A DNA stretch of 64,000 nt from an uncultured Alistipes sp. Its GTDB lineage: Bacteria; Bacteroidota; Bacteroidia; Bacteroidales; Rikenellaceae. Under the pieces are notes generated by a model. It saw only the letters and a list, made by a program, of their open reading frames with translations. It had not been told where the DNA came from and searched no databases. Both the position numbers and the translations under genes were made by a program. The stretch is from positions 1 to 64,000 of the forward strand of contig CALUNH010000012.1 in NCBI GenBank assembly GCA_944321965.1, written 5' to 3'. Shown here piece by piece: positions 16,691-27,300 of this stretch (position 1 is its first letter; each line of letters starts with the position of its first letter).

Positions 16691-17200
16691 ATGGAGTATC
16701 AGGTAACTTTCGGCGGCAAGGAGGTAAGGCTCCTCGGCCGGCATTGTGAAGTGGGCGAAAAGGCCCCGTCGTTTACGCTTGTCGACGGTTCGCTGGGATG
16801 CGTGCCGTCGGATCGTTTCTACGGCAAGGTGCGTATTTACAGCGTCTTTCCGTCGGTTGACACCCCGGTCTGCTCGCTGCAGAACGTCCGTTTCAACCGC
16901 GAGGCCGTCCAGTTGGGCGATGAAGTGGTCGTGCTGTCGATTTCGGTGGACCTTCCCTTTGCGCAGAAACGCTTCTGCGCCGCGGAGGGGATCGACCGCG
17001 TACATGTCCTCTCGGACTACCGCGAACTGGATTTCGGCCTGAAGTACGGTTTCGTGCTGGAGGGTTTTCGGCTGCTGGCCCGGGGTGTGGTGGTCGTCGA
17101 CCGCGACGACACGGTGCGCTACGTGGAGTATGTCCCGGAGGTGTCGCACGAACCCGACTATGAGCAGGCTTTGCATGTGGTGCGGGGCCTGGTGAGGTGA
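16691..17200 (+). CDS. tpx: Thiol peroxidase (Tpx)
   Basis: Tpx is an atypical 2-Cys peroxiredoxin that reduces hydrogen peroxide and alkyl hydroperoxides with thioredoxin. The 169-residue protein has the peroxidatic Cys in FPSVDTPVCSLQ (about residue 61) and the resolving Cys in LPFAQKRFCAAEGID (about residue 96), at the spacing known in E. coli Tpx. The transcript ends in the hairpin at 17217-17260. Confidence 0.95.
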   Translation: MEYQVTFGGKEVRLLGRHCEVGEKAPSFTLVDGSLGCVPSDRFYGKVRIYSVFPSVDTPVCSLQNVRFNREAVQLGDEVVVLSISVDLPFAQKRFCAAEGIDRVHVLSDYRELDFGLKYGFVLEGFRLLARGVVVVDRDDTVRYVEYVPEVSHEPDYEQALHVVRGLVR

Positions 17201-17216
17201 GCCGTTCCGCGGAACC

Positions 17217-17260
17217 ATGATAAAAGGCACGGAGCCGGAAGGCTCCGTGCCTTTTATCAT
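17217..17260. terminator. Bidirectional terminator between tpx and glgB
   Basis: A perfect 20-bp inverted repeat (17217-17236 and 17241-17260) with a GGAA loop and A/T-rich flanks on both sides. It serves the convergent tpx and glgB genes. Confidence 0.85.
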
Positions 17261-17299
17261 TCCGTGTCTTTTCACGTATGGGGCGCTCTCCGCCTCTCC

Positions 17300-19348
17300 C
17301 TACCGCTTGCGGAGGTAGACCGTCGCGGTGCGCGAGGTGTTGTAGATGCGGATCCGCGGGTACTTGTTCCCGGCCTCGTCCTCGACGTCGAACGTGAAGT
17401 GCTCGGAATCCATCGCCTGGCGCTCCTGGCCGCCGAAACGCTTCTCGTCGGTGGAGAGGATCGGCACGTACTTGCCCGGCCCCTGGACCGGCAGTTCGTA
17501 GTCGGGAATCGAGGCCGTGGGGTGCCAGTTGAAGACGAAGAGCAGGCGGCCGTGGGAGAAGACCATGGTCTTGTTCTGCTCGTCCATCAACTGGTTCCAG
17601 GCGTATCCGTCGGCGAGCACCTTGTACTTCTTGATGAGGCGGATCATCGCGCGGTCGAAATCCCCGAGCCAGACGTACCGCAGCAGTCCGTTGCGGGCCA
17701 GCGACCACTGGCGCCGGGCATGGGCGTAGCTCCAGCCGTTTCCCTCGCGCGGGAAGTCGATCCACTCGGGGTGTCCGAACTCGTTGCCCATGAAGTTGAG
17801 GTAGGCCTGCCCGCCGGTGGAGATGGTCATCAGTCGGATCATCTTGTGCAGGGCCATGCCGCGGTCGATGATGAGGTTTTCCGAAGCGCGGTCCATGTGG
17901 AAATACATCTCCTTGTCCATCAGCCGGAAGGCGATGGTCTTGTCGCCGACGAGGGCCTGGTCGTGCGATTCGGCGTAGGCCACGGTCTTGACGTCGGGCA
18001 GGCGGTCGGTCATCACGGACCACATTTCCCAGATGTTCCACTCCTCGTCGGGGATATCCTTCAGCAGTTTGATCCAGAAGTCGGGGATGGCCATGCCGAG
18101 GCGGTAGTCGAATCCGATTCCGCCGTCGTCGAGGGGGATGCACATTCCGGGCATACCGCTGACGTCCTCGGCGATGGTGACGGCCGCGGGGCGGAATTCG
18201 TGGACGAGGCGGTTGGCGAGCGAAAGGTAGGCGATGGCATCCTCGTTGACGCCCTCGTCGAAGAAGCGCTCGCGGGCGTCGAACGAGACGTAGCCGTGGT
18301 GGTGGTAGATCATCGAGGTCACGCCGTCGAAGCGGAAACCGTCGAAGTGGAACTCGTCGAGCCAGTACTTGACGTTCGAGAGCAGGAAGTGCTGGACCTC
18401 CTCCTTTCCGTAGTCGAAGAGTTTCGAATCCCAGTAGGGCTGGTTCCCGGCCTCGCCGGGTTTCGAGTAGAGGTGGTCCGTGCCGTCGAGTTCGTTGATT
18501 CCCTCGTTGAGGTTCTTGACGTAGTGGGCGTGCACGAGGTCCATGATGACGGCCAGCCCGAGCTTGTGGGCGCGTCGGATCAGCTCCTTCAGCTCCTCGG
18601 GGGTCCCGCAGCGCGACGTGGGGGCGAAGAAACTCGACACGTGGTATCCGAACGACCCGTAGTAGGGGTGTTCGGCGATGGCCATGAGCTGCACGGCATT
18701 GTATCCGTCGCGCTTGATGATCGGGAGGATCTTCTCGGTGAATTCGCGGTAGGTTCCGACGCCCTCGCGCTCCTGGGCCATGCCGACGTGGGCCTCGTAG
18801 ATCAGCAGGCTTCCGTTCTTCGAGGCGTCGAAGTTGTCGCCGCGCCAGTCGAACGGCTCGGCGGGCTGCCAGAACTGTGCGGTGTAGTCCTTGGTCGCGT
18901 CATCCTGGACCACGCGGCGGGCGTAGGCCGGGATGCGGTCCATCCATCCGTTGTCGCCGTGGACGTGGATCTTGTAGAGGGATCCGTGTGTGAGGCGGTC
19001 GCGGTACATCGCCGCGGGGAAGAAGGCGCTCCAGACGCCCGCGGCATCGCGGTGCATCCGGATTTCGGTGCGCTGCCAGTTGTTGAAGTCGCCGAAGACG
19101 TAGACGTCCCGGGCGCCGGGGAGCCATTCGCGGAGCCACCATCCGTCGAGCGTCTCGTCCCACTGCCAGCCGAAATAGCGGTATCCGTTGGCGTAGTCGA
19201 CGATCGATCCGGCGGCGCGTCGGATCTCCTCCATTTTGGTTTCATAACGGGCGTGTCGGCGGTTCATCTGCTCCTCGACGGGCTGGAGCCACTCGTCGCG
19301 TTCGACGATCGGGAGTCTTTTACAGTTATCTGTTTTTTCCATGTCCAT
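17300..19348 (-). CDS. glgB: 1,4-alpha-glucan branching enzyme (GH13)
   Basis: A 682-residue enzyme that creates alpha-1,6 branches in glycogen. An N-terminal CBM48-like domain (about residues 60-160, GDFNNWQR) is followed by the GH13 barrel. The nucleophile Asp is in FRFDGVTSM, the acid/base Glu in VTIAEDVSGMP and the third acid in AESHDQALVGD. The all-beta C-terminal domain ends in TATVYLRKR. The sequence style is that of the GH13_8 branching enzymes shared by eukaryotes and Bacteroidota. A second Met two codons in could be the start. No promoter was recognised upstream. Confidence 0.93.
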   Translation of the reverse strand: MDMEKTDNCKRLPIVERDEWLQPVEEQMNRRHARYETKMEEIRRAAGSIVDYANGYRYFGWQWDETLDGWWLREWLPGARDVYVFGDFNNWQRTEIRMHRDAAGVWSAFFPAAMYRDRLTHGSLYKIHVHGDNGWMDRIPAYARRVVQDDATKDYTAQFWQPAEPFDWRGDNFDASKNGSLLIYEAHVGMAQEREGVGTYREFTEKILPIIKRDGYNAVQLMAIAEHPYYGSFGYHVSSFFAPTSRCGTPEELKELIRRAHKLGLAVIMDLVHAHYVKNLNEGINELDGTDHLYSKPGEAGNQPYWDSKLFDYGKEEVQHFLLSNVKYWLDEFHFDGFRFDGVTSMIYHHHGYVSFDARERFFDEGVNEDAIAYLSLANRLVHEFRPAAVTIAEDVSGMPGMCIPLDDGGIGFDYRLGMAIPDFWIKLLKDIPDEEWNIWEMWSVMTDRLPDVKTVAYAESHDQALVGDKTIAFRLMDKEMYFHMDRASENLIIDRGMALHKMIRLMTISTGGQAYLNFMGNEFGHPEWIDFPREGNGWSYAHARRQWSLARNGLLRYVWLGDFDRAMIRLIKKYKVLADGYAWNQLMDEQNKTMVFSHGRLLFVFNWHPTASIPDYELPVQGPGKYVPILSTDEKRFGGQERQAMDSEHFTFDVEDEAGNKYPRIRIYNTSRTATVYLRKR

Positions 19349-19466
19349 GACGGCATTTTTTCATCAAGCGGGTTAAAATCGGGACCGGCGGCAGCAAAAA
19401 AGCGGATTGGCCTGTGAATTTTGCCGCGGCGTATCCTGTCTCATACAAATATATGAAAAATTTTTC

Positions 19467-19474
19467 TATCTTTG
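19467..19474 (+). promoter_or_regulatory. -7 element of the POT transporter gene
   Basis: TATCTTTG fits TAnnTTTG and lies 46 bases upstream of the ATG at 19521, in an AT-rich stretch. Confidence 0.6.
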
Positions 19475-19520
19475 TCGGCGAACCGGAAAAACCGTTTACT
19501 AATAATACCAAATCACAATT

Positions 19521-21209
19521 ATGTTCAAAGGACAACCCAAAGGTTTGTACGCCCTTTCGCTGGCCAATACGGGCGAGCGTTTCGGCTACTATACCATGCT
19601 TGCGATCTTCACGCTCTTCCTGCAGGCGAAATTCGGTTACACGGAGGCCGTCACGACCCAGATCTACGGTATCTTCCTGGCTGCGGTCTACTTCATGCCC
19701 TTCTTCGGGGGCATCCTGGCCGACAAGTTCGGCTTCGGGAAGATGGTTACGCTGGGCATCTTCGTGATGTTCGCGGGCTATGCGCTGCTCTCGATCCCGA
19801 CGGGTACGGGATTCGCGGGTCAGGCGATGATGTTCGGGGCCCTGGCCCTGATTGCCTGCGGTACGGGTCTCTTCAAGGGGAACCTGCAGGTGCTGGTGGG
19901 CAATCTCTACGACGACCCGGCCTACCAGTCGAAGCGCGACAACGCCTTCTCGATCTTCTACATGGCGATCAACATCGGTGCGATGTTCGCTCCGGCGATG
20001 GCCAAGTGGATCACGAACCACTTCCTGGCGCAGGACGGACTGGTCTATAACGGTCAGATCCCGGCCCTTGCGCACCAGTACCTCGAACTGGGCGAACAGA
20101 TGCCCGCCGAGCCGCTGTCGAAACTGCAGGAACTGGCCGCATCGATGGGCTCTTCGATCGCCGACCTGGGCGAATTCTCGCACCATTATATCGAAAAACT
20201 CTCCACGGCCTACAACATGGGCTTCGGGGTTGCGTGCGTGTCGCTGATTGTTTCGTACCTGATCTATGTGGGCTTCCGGCGGACCTTCAAGCACGCCGAC
20301 GTGACGGCCAAGCAGCAGGCTGCCGCCGCTACGGCCGCCGGTGTGAAACCCGTTGAGCTGACCCCCGCGCAGACCAAATCGCGCATCACGGCGCTGATGC
20401 TGGTCTTCGCCGTGGTGATCTTCTTCTGGATGGCCTTCCACCAGAACGGCTCGACGATGACCTTCTTCGCGCGCGACTACACGACCTCCGAGGCTACGGG
20501 CATCACCCGCATGGGCTTCGACATCTTCAACCTCGTGCTGGTGCTCGTCGGGGTCTACGGCATCGTGGGCTTCTTCCAGTCGGAGAAGGGCCGCGGCAAA
20601 CTCATCAGCGCCGCCGCCTTCGCCGTCGCCGCGGGAGCCCTGATCTACCGCTATACGCTCACGCCCGATCCGGTTCACATCCTGCCGCAGGAGTTCCAGC
20701 AGTTCAACCCCTTCTATGTCGTGGGTCTTACGCCGATCTCGGTGGCGATCTTCACGGCCCTGGCCCGCAAGGGCAAGGAGCCTTCGGCCCCGCGCAAGAT
20801 CGGCCTCGGGATGATCATCGCGGCCTTCGGGTTCCTGATCCTGACGATCGGTTCGCTGGGCCTGATGTCGCCCGTGGAGGTGAAGGCTGCCGGTGCCAGC
20901 GATACGTTCGTGTCGCAGAACTGGCTGATCTCGACCTATCTGGTGCTGACATTCGCCGAGCTGCTCCTCTCGCCGATGGGTATCTCGTTCGTGTCGAAGG
21001 TGGCGCCTCCGAAGTACAAGGGCATGATGATGGGTTGCTGGTTCGCAGCCACGGCCATCGGCAACTACGCCACGTCGCTCATCGGCTACCTCTGGGGCAG
21101 CGGCATGGCGCTGTGGATGGTCTGGAGCGTGCTGATCGTGCTGTGCCTGCTCTCGGCGCTCTTCATCTTCTCGATCATGCGCAAACTCGAAAACGCTACG
21201 GCGGCCTGA
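19521..21209 (+). CDS. Proton-coupled peptide transporter (POT/PTR2 family)
   Basis: A 562-residue inner-membrane MFS protein with about 12-14 hydrophobic segments. Transporters of this group import di- and tripeptides with protons. The family signature is seen near the N-terminus (NTGERFGYYTM). A second motif region follows, with FKGNLQVLVGNLY and FSIFYMAINIGAMFAP, which corresponds to the PTR2 FYxxINxG signature. It is a single-gene unit with its own promoter and a strong terminator at 21232-21264. Confidence 0.92.
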   Translation: MFKGQPKGLYALSLANTGERFGYYTMLAIFTLFLQAKFGYTEAVTTQIYGIFLAAVYFMPFFGGILADKFGFGKMVTLGIFVMFAGYALLSIPTGTGFAGQAMMFGALALIACGTGLFKGNLQVLVGNLYDDPAYQSKRDNAFSIFYMAINIGAMFAPAMAKWITNHFLAQDGLVYNGQIPALAHQYLELGEQMPAEPLSKLQELAASMGSSIADLGEFSHHYIEKLSTAYNMGFGVACVSLIVSYLIYVGFRRTFKHADVTAKQQAAAATAAGVKPVELTPAQTKSRITALMLVFAVVIFFWMAFHQNGSTMTFFARDYTTSEATGITRMGFDIFNLVLVLVGVYGIVGFFQSEKGRGKLISAAAFAVAAGALIYRYTLTPDPVHILPQEFQQFNPFYVVGLTPISVAIFTALARKGKEPSAPRKIGLGMIIAAFGFLILTIGSLGLMSPVEVKAAGASDTFVSQNWLISTYLVLTFAELLLSPMGISFVSKVAPPKYKGMMMGCWFAATAIGNYATSLIGYLWGSGMALWMVWSVLIVLCLLSALFIFSIMRKLENATAA

Positions 21210-21231
21210 TGCCTGCCTCTTTGCATCAGGG

Positions 21232-21264
21232 AAGCCCGGACGACGATCGTCCGGGCTTTTTTTT
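21232..21264 (+). terminator. Rho-independent terminator of the POT gene
   Basis: A 12-bp perfect stem (21232-21243 and 21247-21258), a 3-nt loop and a following run of T residues. Confidence 0.88.
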
Positions 21265-21306
21265 CGATCCCGGAGTGAGGGGGAGGGCAAAAAACCGGAA
21301 AACTTT

Positions 21307-21337
21307 TTTGGTTTCTCGGGTTTTCTTGCTATATTTG
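21307..21337 (+). promoter_or_regulatory. Promoter of the TetR-efflux operon
   Basis: TTTG at 21307-21310 and TATATTTG at 21330-21337 are 19 bases apart, an excellent match to the Bacteroidota -33/-7 consensus. The TetR ATG follows 21 bases later. Confidence 0.75.
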
Positions 21338-21357
21338 TTTTATCAACACCGGGCTCC

Positions 21358-21984
21358 ATGACTCAGAAAGAACGGATCATAGCACAGGCCATGCGGATGT
21401 TCGTCTCGCAGGGGATCAAGTCTGTGCGGATGGACGACATCGCGCAGCAGCTGGGTGTTTCGAAGCGCACGCTCTACGAATTTTTCGGCGACAAGGAGAG
21501 CCTGCTCTACCTGTCGATGGAGTATTTTTTCGAGTGTAAGCGTCTCGAACGCCGGGAGGCGTGTGCCGGGGCACGGAACGTGCTTGAAGCGATGTTCCGG
21601 GTGCTGGGGTGCATCATGGAGGATTCGGAGGTGATCCACCGCCTGCTGGGGAATCTTCGGAAGTTTTATCCGGGGGTTCACGAGCGGCTGTTGCGCGAAG
21701 GCTCGGCGAAGAGCCGCTGCGATCTGGGAAACATGCTCCGGCAGGGGATTGCCGACGGTCTGTTCGTGGAGACGATCAACGTCGACCTGGCCATTTCGGT
21801 GCTATACTATACGGCATCGGCGATCACCGACCGCAAGGATCTGCTGCTGCCCGAGGGAATGAGCGAACGCGAGGCCTTCGTACAGATCGTGAGCAACTTC
21901 TTCCGGGGGATCTCGACGCCCGAGGGCGCCCGGCTCGTGGACGACTACCGGCGGAGCCTGAACACCGCCGGGGCCGGGGTTTGA
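21358..21984 (+). CDS. TetR family transcriptional regulator
   Basis: A 208-residue regulator. The N-terminal helix-turn-helix (about residues 5-50) includes GIKSVRMDDIAQQLGVSKRT and LYEFFGDKESLL, a standard TetR DNA-binding domain. A helical ligand-binding domain follows. It is the first gene of a five-gene efflux operon and starts 38 bases ahead of the tolC-like gene, so it probably represses the operon and itself until a pump substrate binds. Confidence 0.9.
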   Translation: MTQKERIIAQAMRMFVSQGIKSVRMDDIAQQLGVSKRTLYEFFGDKESLLYLSMEYFFECKRLERREACAGARNVLEAMFRVLGCIMEDSEVIHRLLGNLRKFYPGVHERLLREGSAKSRCDLGNMLRQGIADGLFVETINVDLAISVLYYTASAITDRKDLLLPEGMSEREAFVQIVSNFFRGISTPEGARLVDDYRRSLNTAGAGV

Positions 21985-22022
21985 GCCGCCGGGGCTATCA
22001 ATGAAAAATCGGACATACAGAT

Positions 22023-23345
22023 ATGAAAAAGAGGGTACAGACCATGTTTCTGACTGCGGGACTTGTGTTTTTTTCGGGGCTTTCCGGCGTTTCGGCGCAG
22101 CTGCGTCTGACGCTTCCCGCGGCGTTGGAGATTGCGTTGAGCGAGAATCCGACCGTGCGTGTCGCGGAGATGGAGGTCGAGCGCTACGACTATGTGAAGC
22201 GTCAGACGTGGGGGAGTCTGCTTCCGCAGCTTACGGCTTCGGGCAGCTACACGCGGTCGATCGTGAAGTCGGAGATGCGGGGCGGGATCTCGTTCGGGGC
22301 GGACAATACGTTTGCCGTGCAGGGGGACCTGACGCTGCCGCTCTTTGCGCCGTCGGTCTACCGGACGCTGAAGATGAACGACACGCAGCGGGCCGCGGCG
22401 GTCGAGGCGGCTCGTTCGTCGCGCATCGACCTGGTGGCCGAGGTGCGCAAGGCGTTCTACAACATCCTGCTGGCCGAACAGTCGCTGGCGGTGCTGCGCG
22501 AATCGGAGGCCACGGTGCAGCGGACGGTCGACGACACGCGGGTGCAGTACGACCACGGCCTGGCTTCGGAGTACGACCTGCTGACGGCTCAGGTGCAGTT
22601 GAGCAACCTGCGTCCGACGATCCTGCAGACCGAGAATTCGATCAAGCTGGCGAAGCTGATGCTGAAGATGTACCTTTCGCTACCCGAGGAGGTGGAGATC
22701 GAGGTGGAGGGCGAGCTGGACGCCATGCGGGACGAGGTGCTGGCGGGGACCGAGGGACTGACGGCGGACGTTTCGCAGAACAGCAGCCTGCGGTCGCTGG
22801 AACTGCAGGAGGAGCTGCTCGAACGGTCGCTGCGGGCGGCCAATGCGGGCCGTCTGCCGACGCTGGCGGCCTTCGGGACGGCCTCCTATACGGGCAACGA
22901 CATGGAGCCCTTCCTGAACATGGGGGCGGGCGACGATTCGCGCTATTTCTGGACGCATCCGATCTCGGTGGGGGTGCAGCTGTCGGTTCCGATCTTTGCG
23001 GGGCTGACGCGGATGAACCGCTCGCGGGAGTTGAAGAACCAGCTTTCGCAGATCACCCTGCAGCGGGTCTACGCGCGTCAGCAGCTGGACGTGCAGGTCC
23101 GTTCGGCGCTGAACGACCTGCTGACGGCGCGGGAGACGATGTTCGCGCAGGAGAAGACCGTGGAGCAGGCGCGCAAGGCCTACCGGATTTCGGACACGCG
23201 CTACCGGGCCGGGGCGGGCACGATTCTCGAACTGAACAGCGCGCAGCTGTCGCAGACGCAGGCGCAGCTGAACTATTCGCAGGCGATCTACGACTACCTC
23301 ACGGCGAAGGCCGAGTACGACCGGATCGTGGGGCGCGAACGATAG
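22023..23345 (+). CDS. TolC family outer membrane efflux protein
   Basis: A 440-residue protein with a signal peptide (to about residue 26, SGLSGVSAQ) and two OEP repeats. Long heptad-rich helices (VEAARSSRIDLVAEVRKAFYNILLAEQ, written in part) are typical of the TolC alpha-barrel. It forms the outer-membrane channel of the tripartite pump encoded with the next two genes. It starts 38 bases after the TetR gene and ends 23 bases before the adaptor. Confidence 0.92.
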   Translation: MKKRVQTMFLTAGLVFFSGLSGVSAQLRLTLPAALEIALSENPTVRVAEMEVERYDYVKRQTWGSLLPQLTASGSYTRSIVKSEMRGGISFGADNTFAVQGDLTLPLFAPSVYRTLKMNDTQRAAAVEAARSSRIDLVAEVRKAFYNILLAEQSLAVLRESEATVQRTVDDTRVQYDHGLASEYDLLTAQVQLSNLRPTILQTENSIKLAKLMLKMYLSLPEEVEIEVEGELDAMRDEVLAGTEGLTADVSQNSSLRSLELQEELLERSLRAANAGRLPTLAAFGTASYTGNDMEPFLNMGAGDDSRYFWTHPISVGVQLSVPIFAGLTRMNRSRELKNQLSQITLQRVYARQQLDVQVRSALNDLLTARETMFAQEKTVEQARKAYRISDTRYRAGAGTILELNSAQLSQTQAQLNYSQAIYDYLTAKAEYDRIVGRER

Positions 23346-23368
23346 GGCAACGAAAAAAAACGACGGAT

Positions 23369-24385
23369 ATGAGAAAAATTCTGCTGATGATGGCTGTGGC
23401 TGCGATGACATGCGGCTGCGGCGGCGGGGGGAAGCGGACGGCTCCGGAGTCGGAGCAGACGGCGGTTCTGACCCGCAGTATGGAGGCCGAGGGTGCGACG
23501 GTGCGGCTTACGGAGGAGTTCACCTCGGAGATCGAGCCCTACCGGGAGAACGACATTACGCCGGCGGCGTCGGGCGTGCATATCGACCGGATCCTGGTCG
23601 AGGTGGGCGACGCGGTGCGGGAGGGTCAGCTGGTGGTTTCTCTGGACCCGACGCAGTACACGCAGCAGCTCGTGCAGCTGCAGACCGTCGAGAGCGACTA
23701 CAACCGCCTGCTCCCGGTCTACGAGGCGGGGGGCATCTCGGCGCAGCAGATCGAGCAGGCCAAGGCGCAGCTGGACGTGCAGCGGGAGGTGGTTGCGAAC
23801 CTGAAGAAGAACATCGAGGTTCGTTCGCCGATTGCGGGGGTTGTCACGGCGCGGAACTACGAGTCGGGGGACCTTTTCGCGCAGCAGCCGATCCTGCACA
23901 TCATGCAGATCGACCCGTTGAAGGTGATCGTGAACATTTCGGAGCAGTTTTTCCCGCAGGTGAAGGTCGGGATGCCGGTGGATCTGTATGTGGAGATCTT
24001 CCCCGACCGGCTTTTCACGGGACGGGTTTCGCTGATCTACCCGGCGTTGGACGCCACGACGCGGACCTTCAAGGTGGAGGTGACGGTTCCCAACGGCGAG
24101 GGGACGCTGCGCCCGGGGATGTATGCCCGCACGACGTTCGACATGGGCAGCAAGGATGGCGTGATGGTTCCGGACGTCGCCGTCCAGAAGCAGGTGGGCT
24201 CGGCCGAGCGTTATGTCTACGTCATCGTGGGGGACACGGTTGCCGAACGGCGTTCGGTGGAGGTGGGTCGCCAGGTGGGTGACCGGGTGGACATCCTGCA
24301 GGGCGTGGCGGCCGGCGAGCAGGTGGCCGTGACGGCGCTGTCGAAGCTTTACGACGGTGCCCGCGTGGAGATCAAACAGGACTAA
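23369..24385 (+). CDS. RND efflux periplasmic adaptor (HlyD/AcrA family)
   Basis: A 338-residue lipoprotein. The signal peptide ends in a lipobox with Cys 15 to 17 (MTCGCGG). The lipoyl/barrel-sandwich domain is seen in VGDAVREGQLVVSLDPTQY and SPIAGVVTARNYESGD, with a coiled-coil hairpin between. A beta-barrel domain follows (PALDATTRTFKVEV). The ATG at 23369 is chosen because it opens a lipoprotein signal. The same frame stays open further upstream only as a shadow of the tolC gene. The protein bridges TolC and the RND pump. Confidence 0.92.
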   Translation: MRKILLMMAVAAMTCGCGGGGKRTAPESEQTAVLTRSMEAEGATVRLTEEFTSEIEPYRENDITPAASGVHIDRILVEVGDAVREGQLVVSLDPTQYTQQLVQLQTVESDYNRLLPVYEAGGISAQQIEQAKAQLDVQREVVANLKKNIEVRSPIAGVVTARNYESGDLFAQQPILHIMQIDPLKVIVNISEQFFPQVKVGMPVDLYVEIFPDRLFTGRVSLIYPALDATTRTFKVEVTVPNGEGTLRPGMYARTTFDMGSKDGVMVPDVAVQKQVGSAERYVYVIVGDTVAERRSVEVGRQVGDRVDILQGVAAGEQVAVTALSKLYDGARVEIKQD

Positions 24386-24399
24386 AAAACGATGATCCG

Positions 24400-27300
24400 A
24401 TGAAAATATACGAAAGTGCGGTACGGAAACCGATCTCTACGGTGCTGTTGTTCCTCGGCGTGATGGTCTTCGGGCTCTTCTCGCTGTCGCACCTGGCCGT
24501 GGACCAGTATCCGGAGATCGAGATTCCGCAGATTTCGGTCATCACGATGTACCCGGGGGCGAATGCCGCGGAGATCGAGACCAACATCACGCGGGTGCTG
24601 GAGGACAACCTCAATACGGTGAGCAACCTCAAGAAACTGACCTCCAAATCGCAGGACAACGTTTCGATGATCAACGTGGAGTTCGAGTACGGATCGGACC
24701 TGGACGAGGGAGCGAACGAGATCCGGGATGCGGTTTCGCGCGTGCAGTCGATGCTTCCGGACGGGATCGAGTACCCGACGATCTTCAAGTTCTCGACGTC
24801 GATGATGCCGATCATGATGCTTGCGGTGACGGCCGAGGAGAGTTACCCGGCGTTGAGCAAGATTCTGGACGACAAGCTGGTCAACGTGCTGAACCGCGTG
24901 GACGGTGTGGGAGCCGTCTCGGTGATCGGGGCTCCGGAGCGTGAGGTGCAGGTGAATGTCGATCCGGTGCGCCTGGACGCCTACGGGCTGACGGTCGAGC
25001 AGCTGGGCCAGATCATCGCCGCGGAGAACGTGAACATCCCGAGCGGGACGATCGACATCGGCAACAATACGTTCAACATCAAGGCCGACGGGGAGTTCAA
25101 GCTTTCGGACGAACTGCGCAAGGTGGTGGTTTCGAACGCCGGGGGCCGCACGGTGATGCTTTCGGACGTGGCGGAGATCCGCGACACGCTGGAGAAGGCG
25201 ACCATGGACGAGCGCGTCAACGGCCAGCGGGGAGTCCGTGTGATGTTCCAGAAGCAGTCGGGGGCCAATACGGTGAATATCGTCCACGAGATCCAGTCGC
25301 GGCTGCCTGCAATCCAGAAGACGCTGCCGCGGGACGTGAAGATGGAGTTGATCTTCGAGGGTTCGCAGGAGATCACCGACGCCATCCATTCGCTGTCGGA
25401 GACGATCCTCTATGCGTTTGTCTTCGTGGTGCTGGTGGTGATGATCTTCCTCGGGCGGTGGCGGGCGACGCTGATCATCTGCATGACGATCCCGGTGTCG
25501 CTGATCTGTTCGTTCATCTACCTCTTCGCCACGGGTTCGACGCTCAATATCATCTCGCTGTCGTCGCTCTCGATTGCCATCGGCATGGTGGTCGACGACG
25601 CCATCGTGGTGCTGGAGAACATCACGACGCACATCGAGCGGGGCTCGAACCCGAAGGAGGCGGCGATCTACGCCACGAACGAGGTGTGGCTGTCGGTGAT
25701 TGCCACGACGCTGGTGGTTGTGGCGGTGTTCCTGCCGCTGACGATGGTCCCGGGCATGGCGGGCATCCTGTTCCGCGAGCTGGGGTGGATCGTGACGATC
25801 GTGGTGTGCGTCTCGACGACGGCGGCGATTTCGCTTACGCCGATGATGTCGGCCTACATGCTCCGTCTCGAAGGGGGCGTGCACGACTACAAGGGCCTGG
25901 GCGTGGTCTACAAACCGATCGACCGGGCGCTGACGTGGCTGGACGAGGCCTATGCCCGGGCGCTGAACTGGGTGGTCCATCACCGCCGGATTACGGTTTT
26001 CTCGATGATGTCGGTCTTCGTGGTGTCGCTGGGGCTTCTGACGCAGGTGCCGACGGAGTTCTTCCCGCCGTCGGACAACAACCGGATTTCGGCGACCGTC
26101 GAGCTGGAGCAGAACATTGCGGTGGAGTACACGTCGCGGATTGCGCGGCAGATCGACAGCATCATCTATGCGAAATATCCCGAGGTGATTCTGGTTTCGG
26201 CGTCGGCCGGAGCGAACTCCTCGGACAACGCCTTTGCGGCGATGCAGACCACGGGGTCGCACATCATCAACTACAACATCCGCCTGACGGACGTCGAGAC
26301 GCGCGAGCGGTCGATCTACGTGATTTCGGACCTGCTGCGCCAGGACCTCGACGGGATTCCGGAGATCCGGCAGTATACGATTACGCCGGGCGGGTCGATG
26401 GGAGGAATGAGCGGTTCGGCAACGGTGGACATCAAGGTTTTCGGCTATGACATGGACCTGACTAACACGGTTGCGAACGATCTGAAGGAGAAGGTGCGCG
26501 GGCTGTCGGACGTGCGGGACGTGAAGCTCTCGCGCGACGACCTGCGCCCGGAGTACAACGTGGTCTTCGACCGAGACCGGCTGTCGTACTACGGGATGAA
26601 CAGCGCGACGGCGTCGCAGGCCGTTCGGAACCGCATCGACGGCCTGGTGGCTTCGAAATACCGCGAGGACGGCGACGAGTACGACATTGTGGTGCGTTAT
26701 GCCGAACCCTTCCGCACGCGCGTGGAGGATGTCGAGAACATCACCCTGTATAATGCGCAGGGGCGCCCTGTGAAGCTCAAGGAGGTGGGATCGGTCGTTG
26801 AGGAGTACGCCGCGCCGGAGATCGAGCGCGAAAACCGCCAGCGGGTCATTTCGGTGGAGTCGACCCTCGGGGCGGGCGTTGCGCTGGGCGACGTGGTGGC
26901 GGAGGTGAACCGGCTGCTTGCCGACTACCCGACGCCGGACGGCGTGGATCTGGAGGTGGGCGGTACGGTCGAGGACCAGGGTGACGCCTTCTCGGACCTG
27001 CTGACGCTCTTCGCGCTGATCGTTGTCCTGGTCTACATCGTCATGGCCACGCAGTTCGAGTCGCTGAAGTTCCCGTTCATCATCATGTTCACGATTCCGT
27101 TCGCCTTCACGGGGGTATTCCTGGCGTTGTGGCTGACCTCCACGCCGCTGTCGCTCATTGCGTTGATCGGTGCGATCATGCTGGTGGGCATCGTGACGAA
27201 GAACGGCATCGTGATGGTGGACTATATGAACCTCCTGATCGAACGTGGATCGGGGGTCTTCGACGCGGTGATTGCGGGCGGAAAGAGCCGTCTGCGTCCG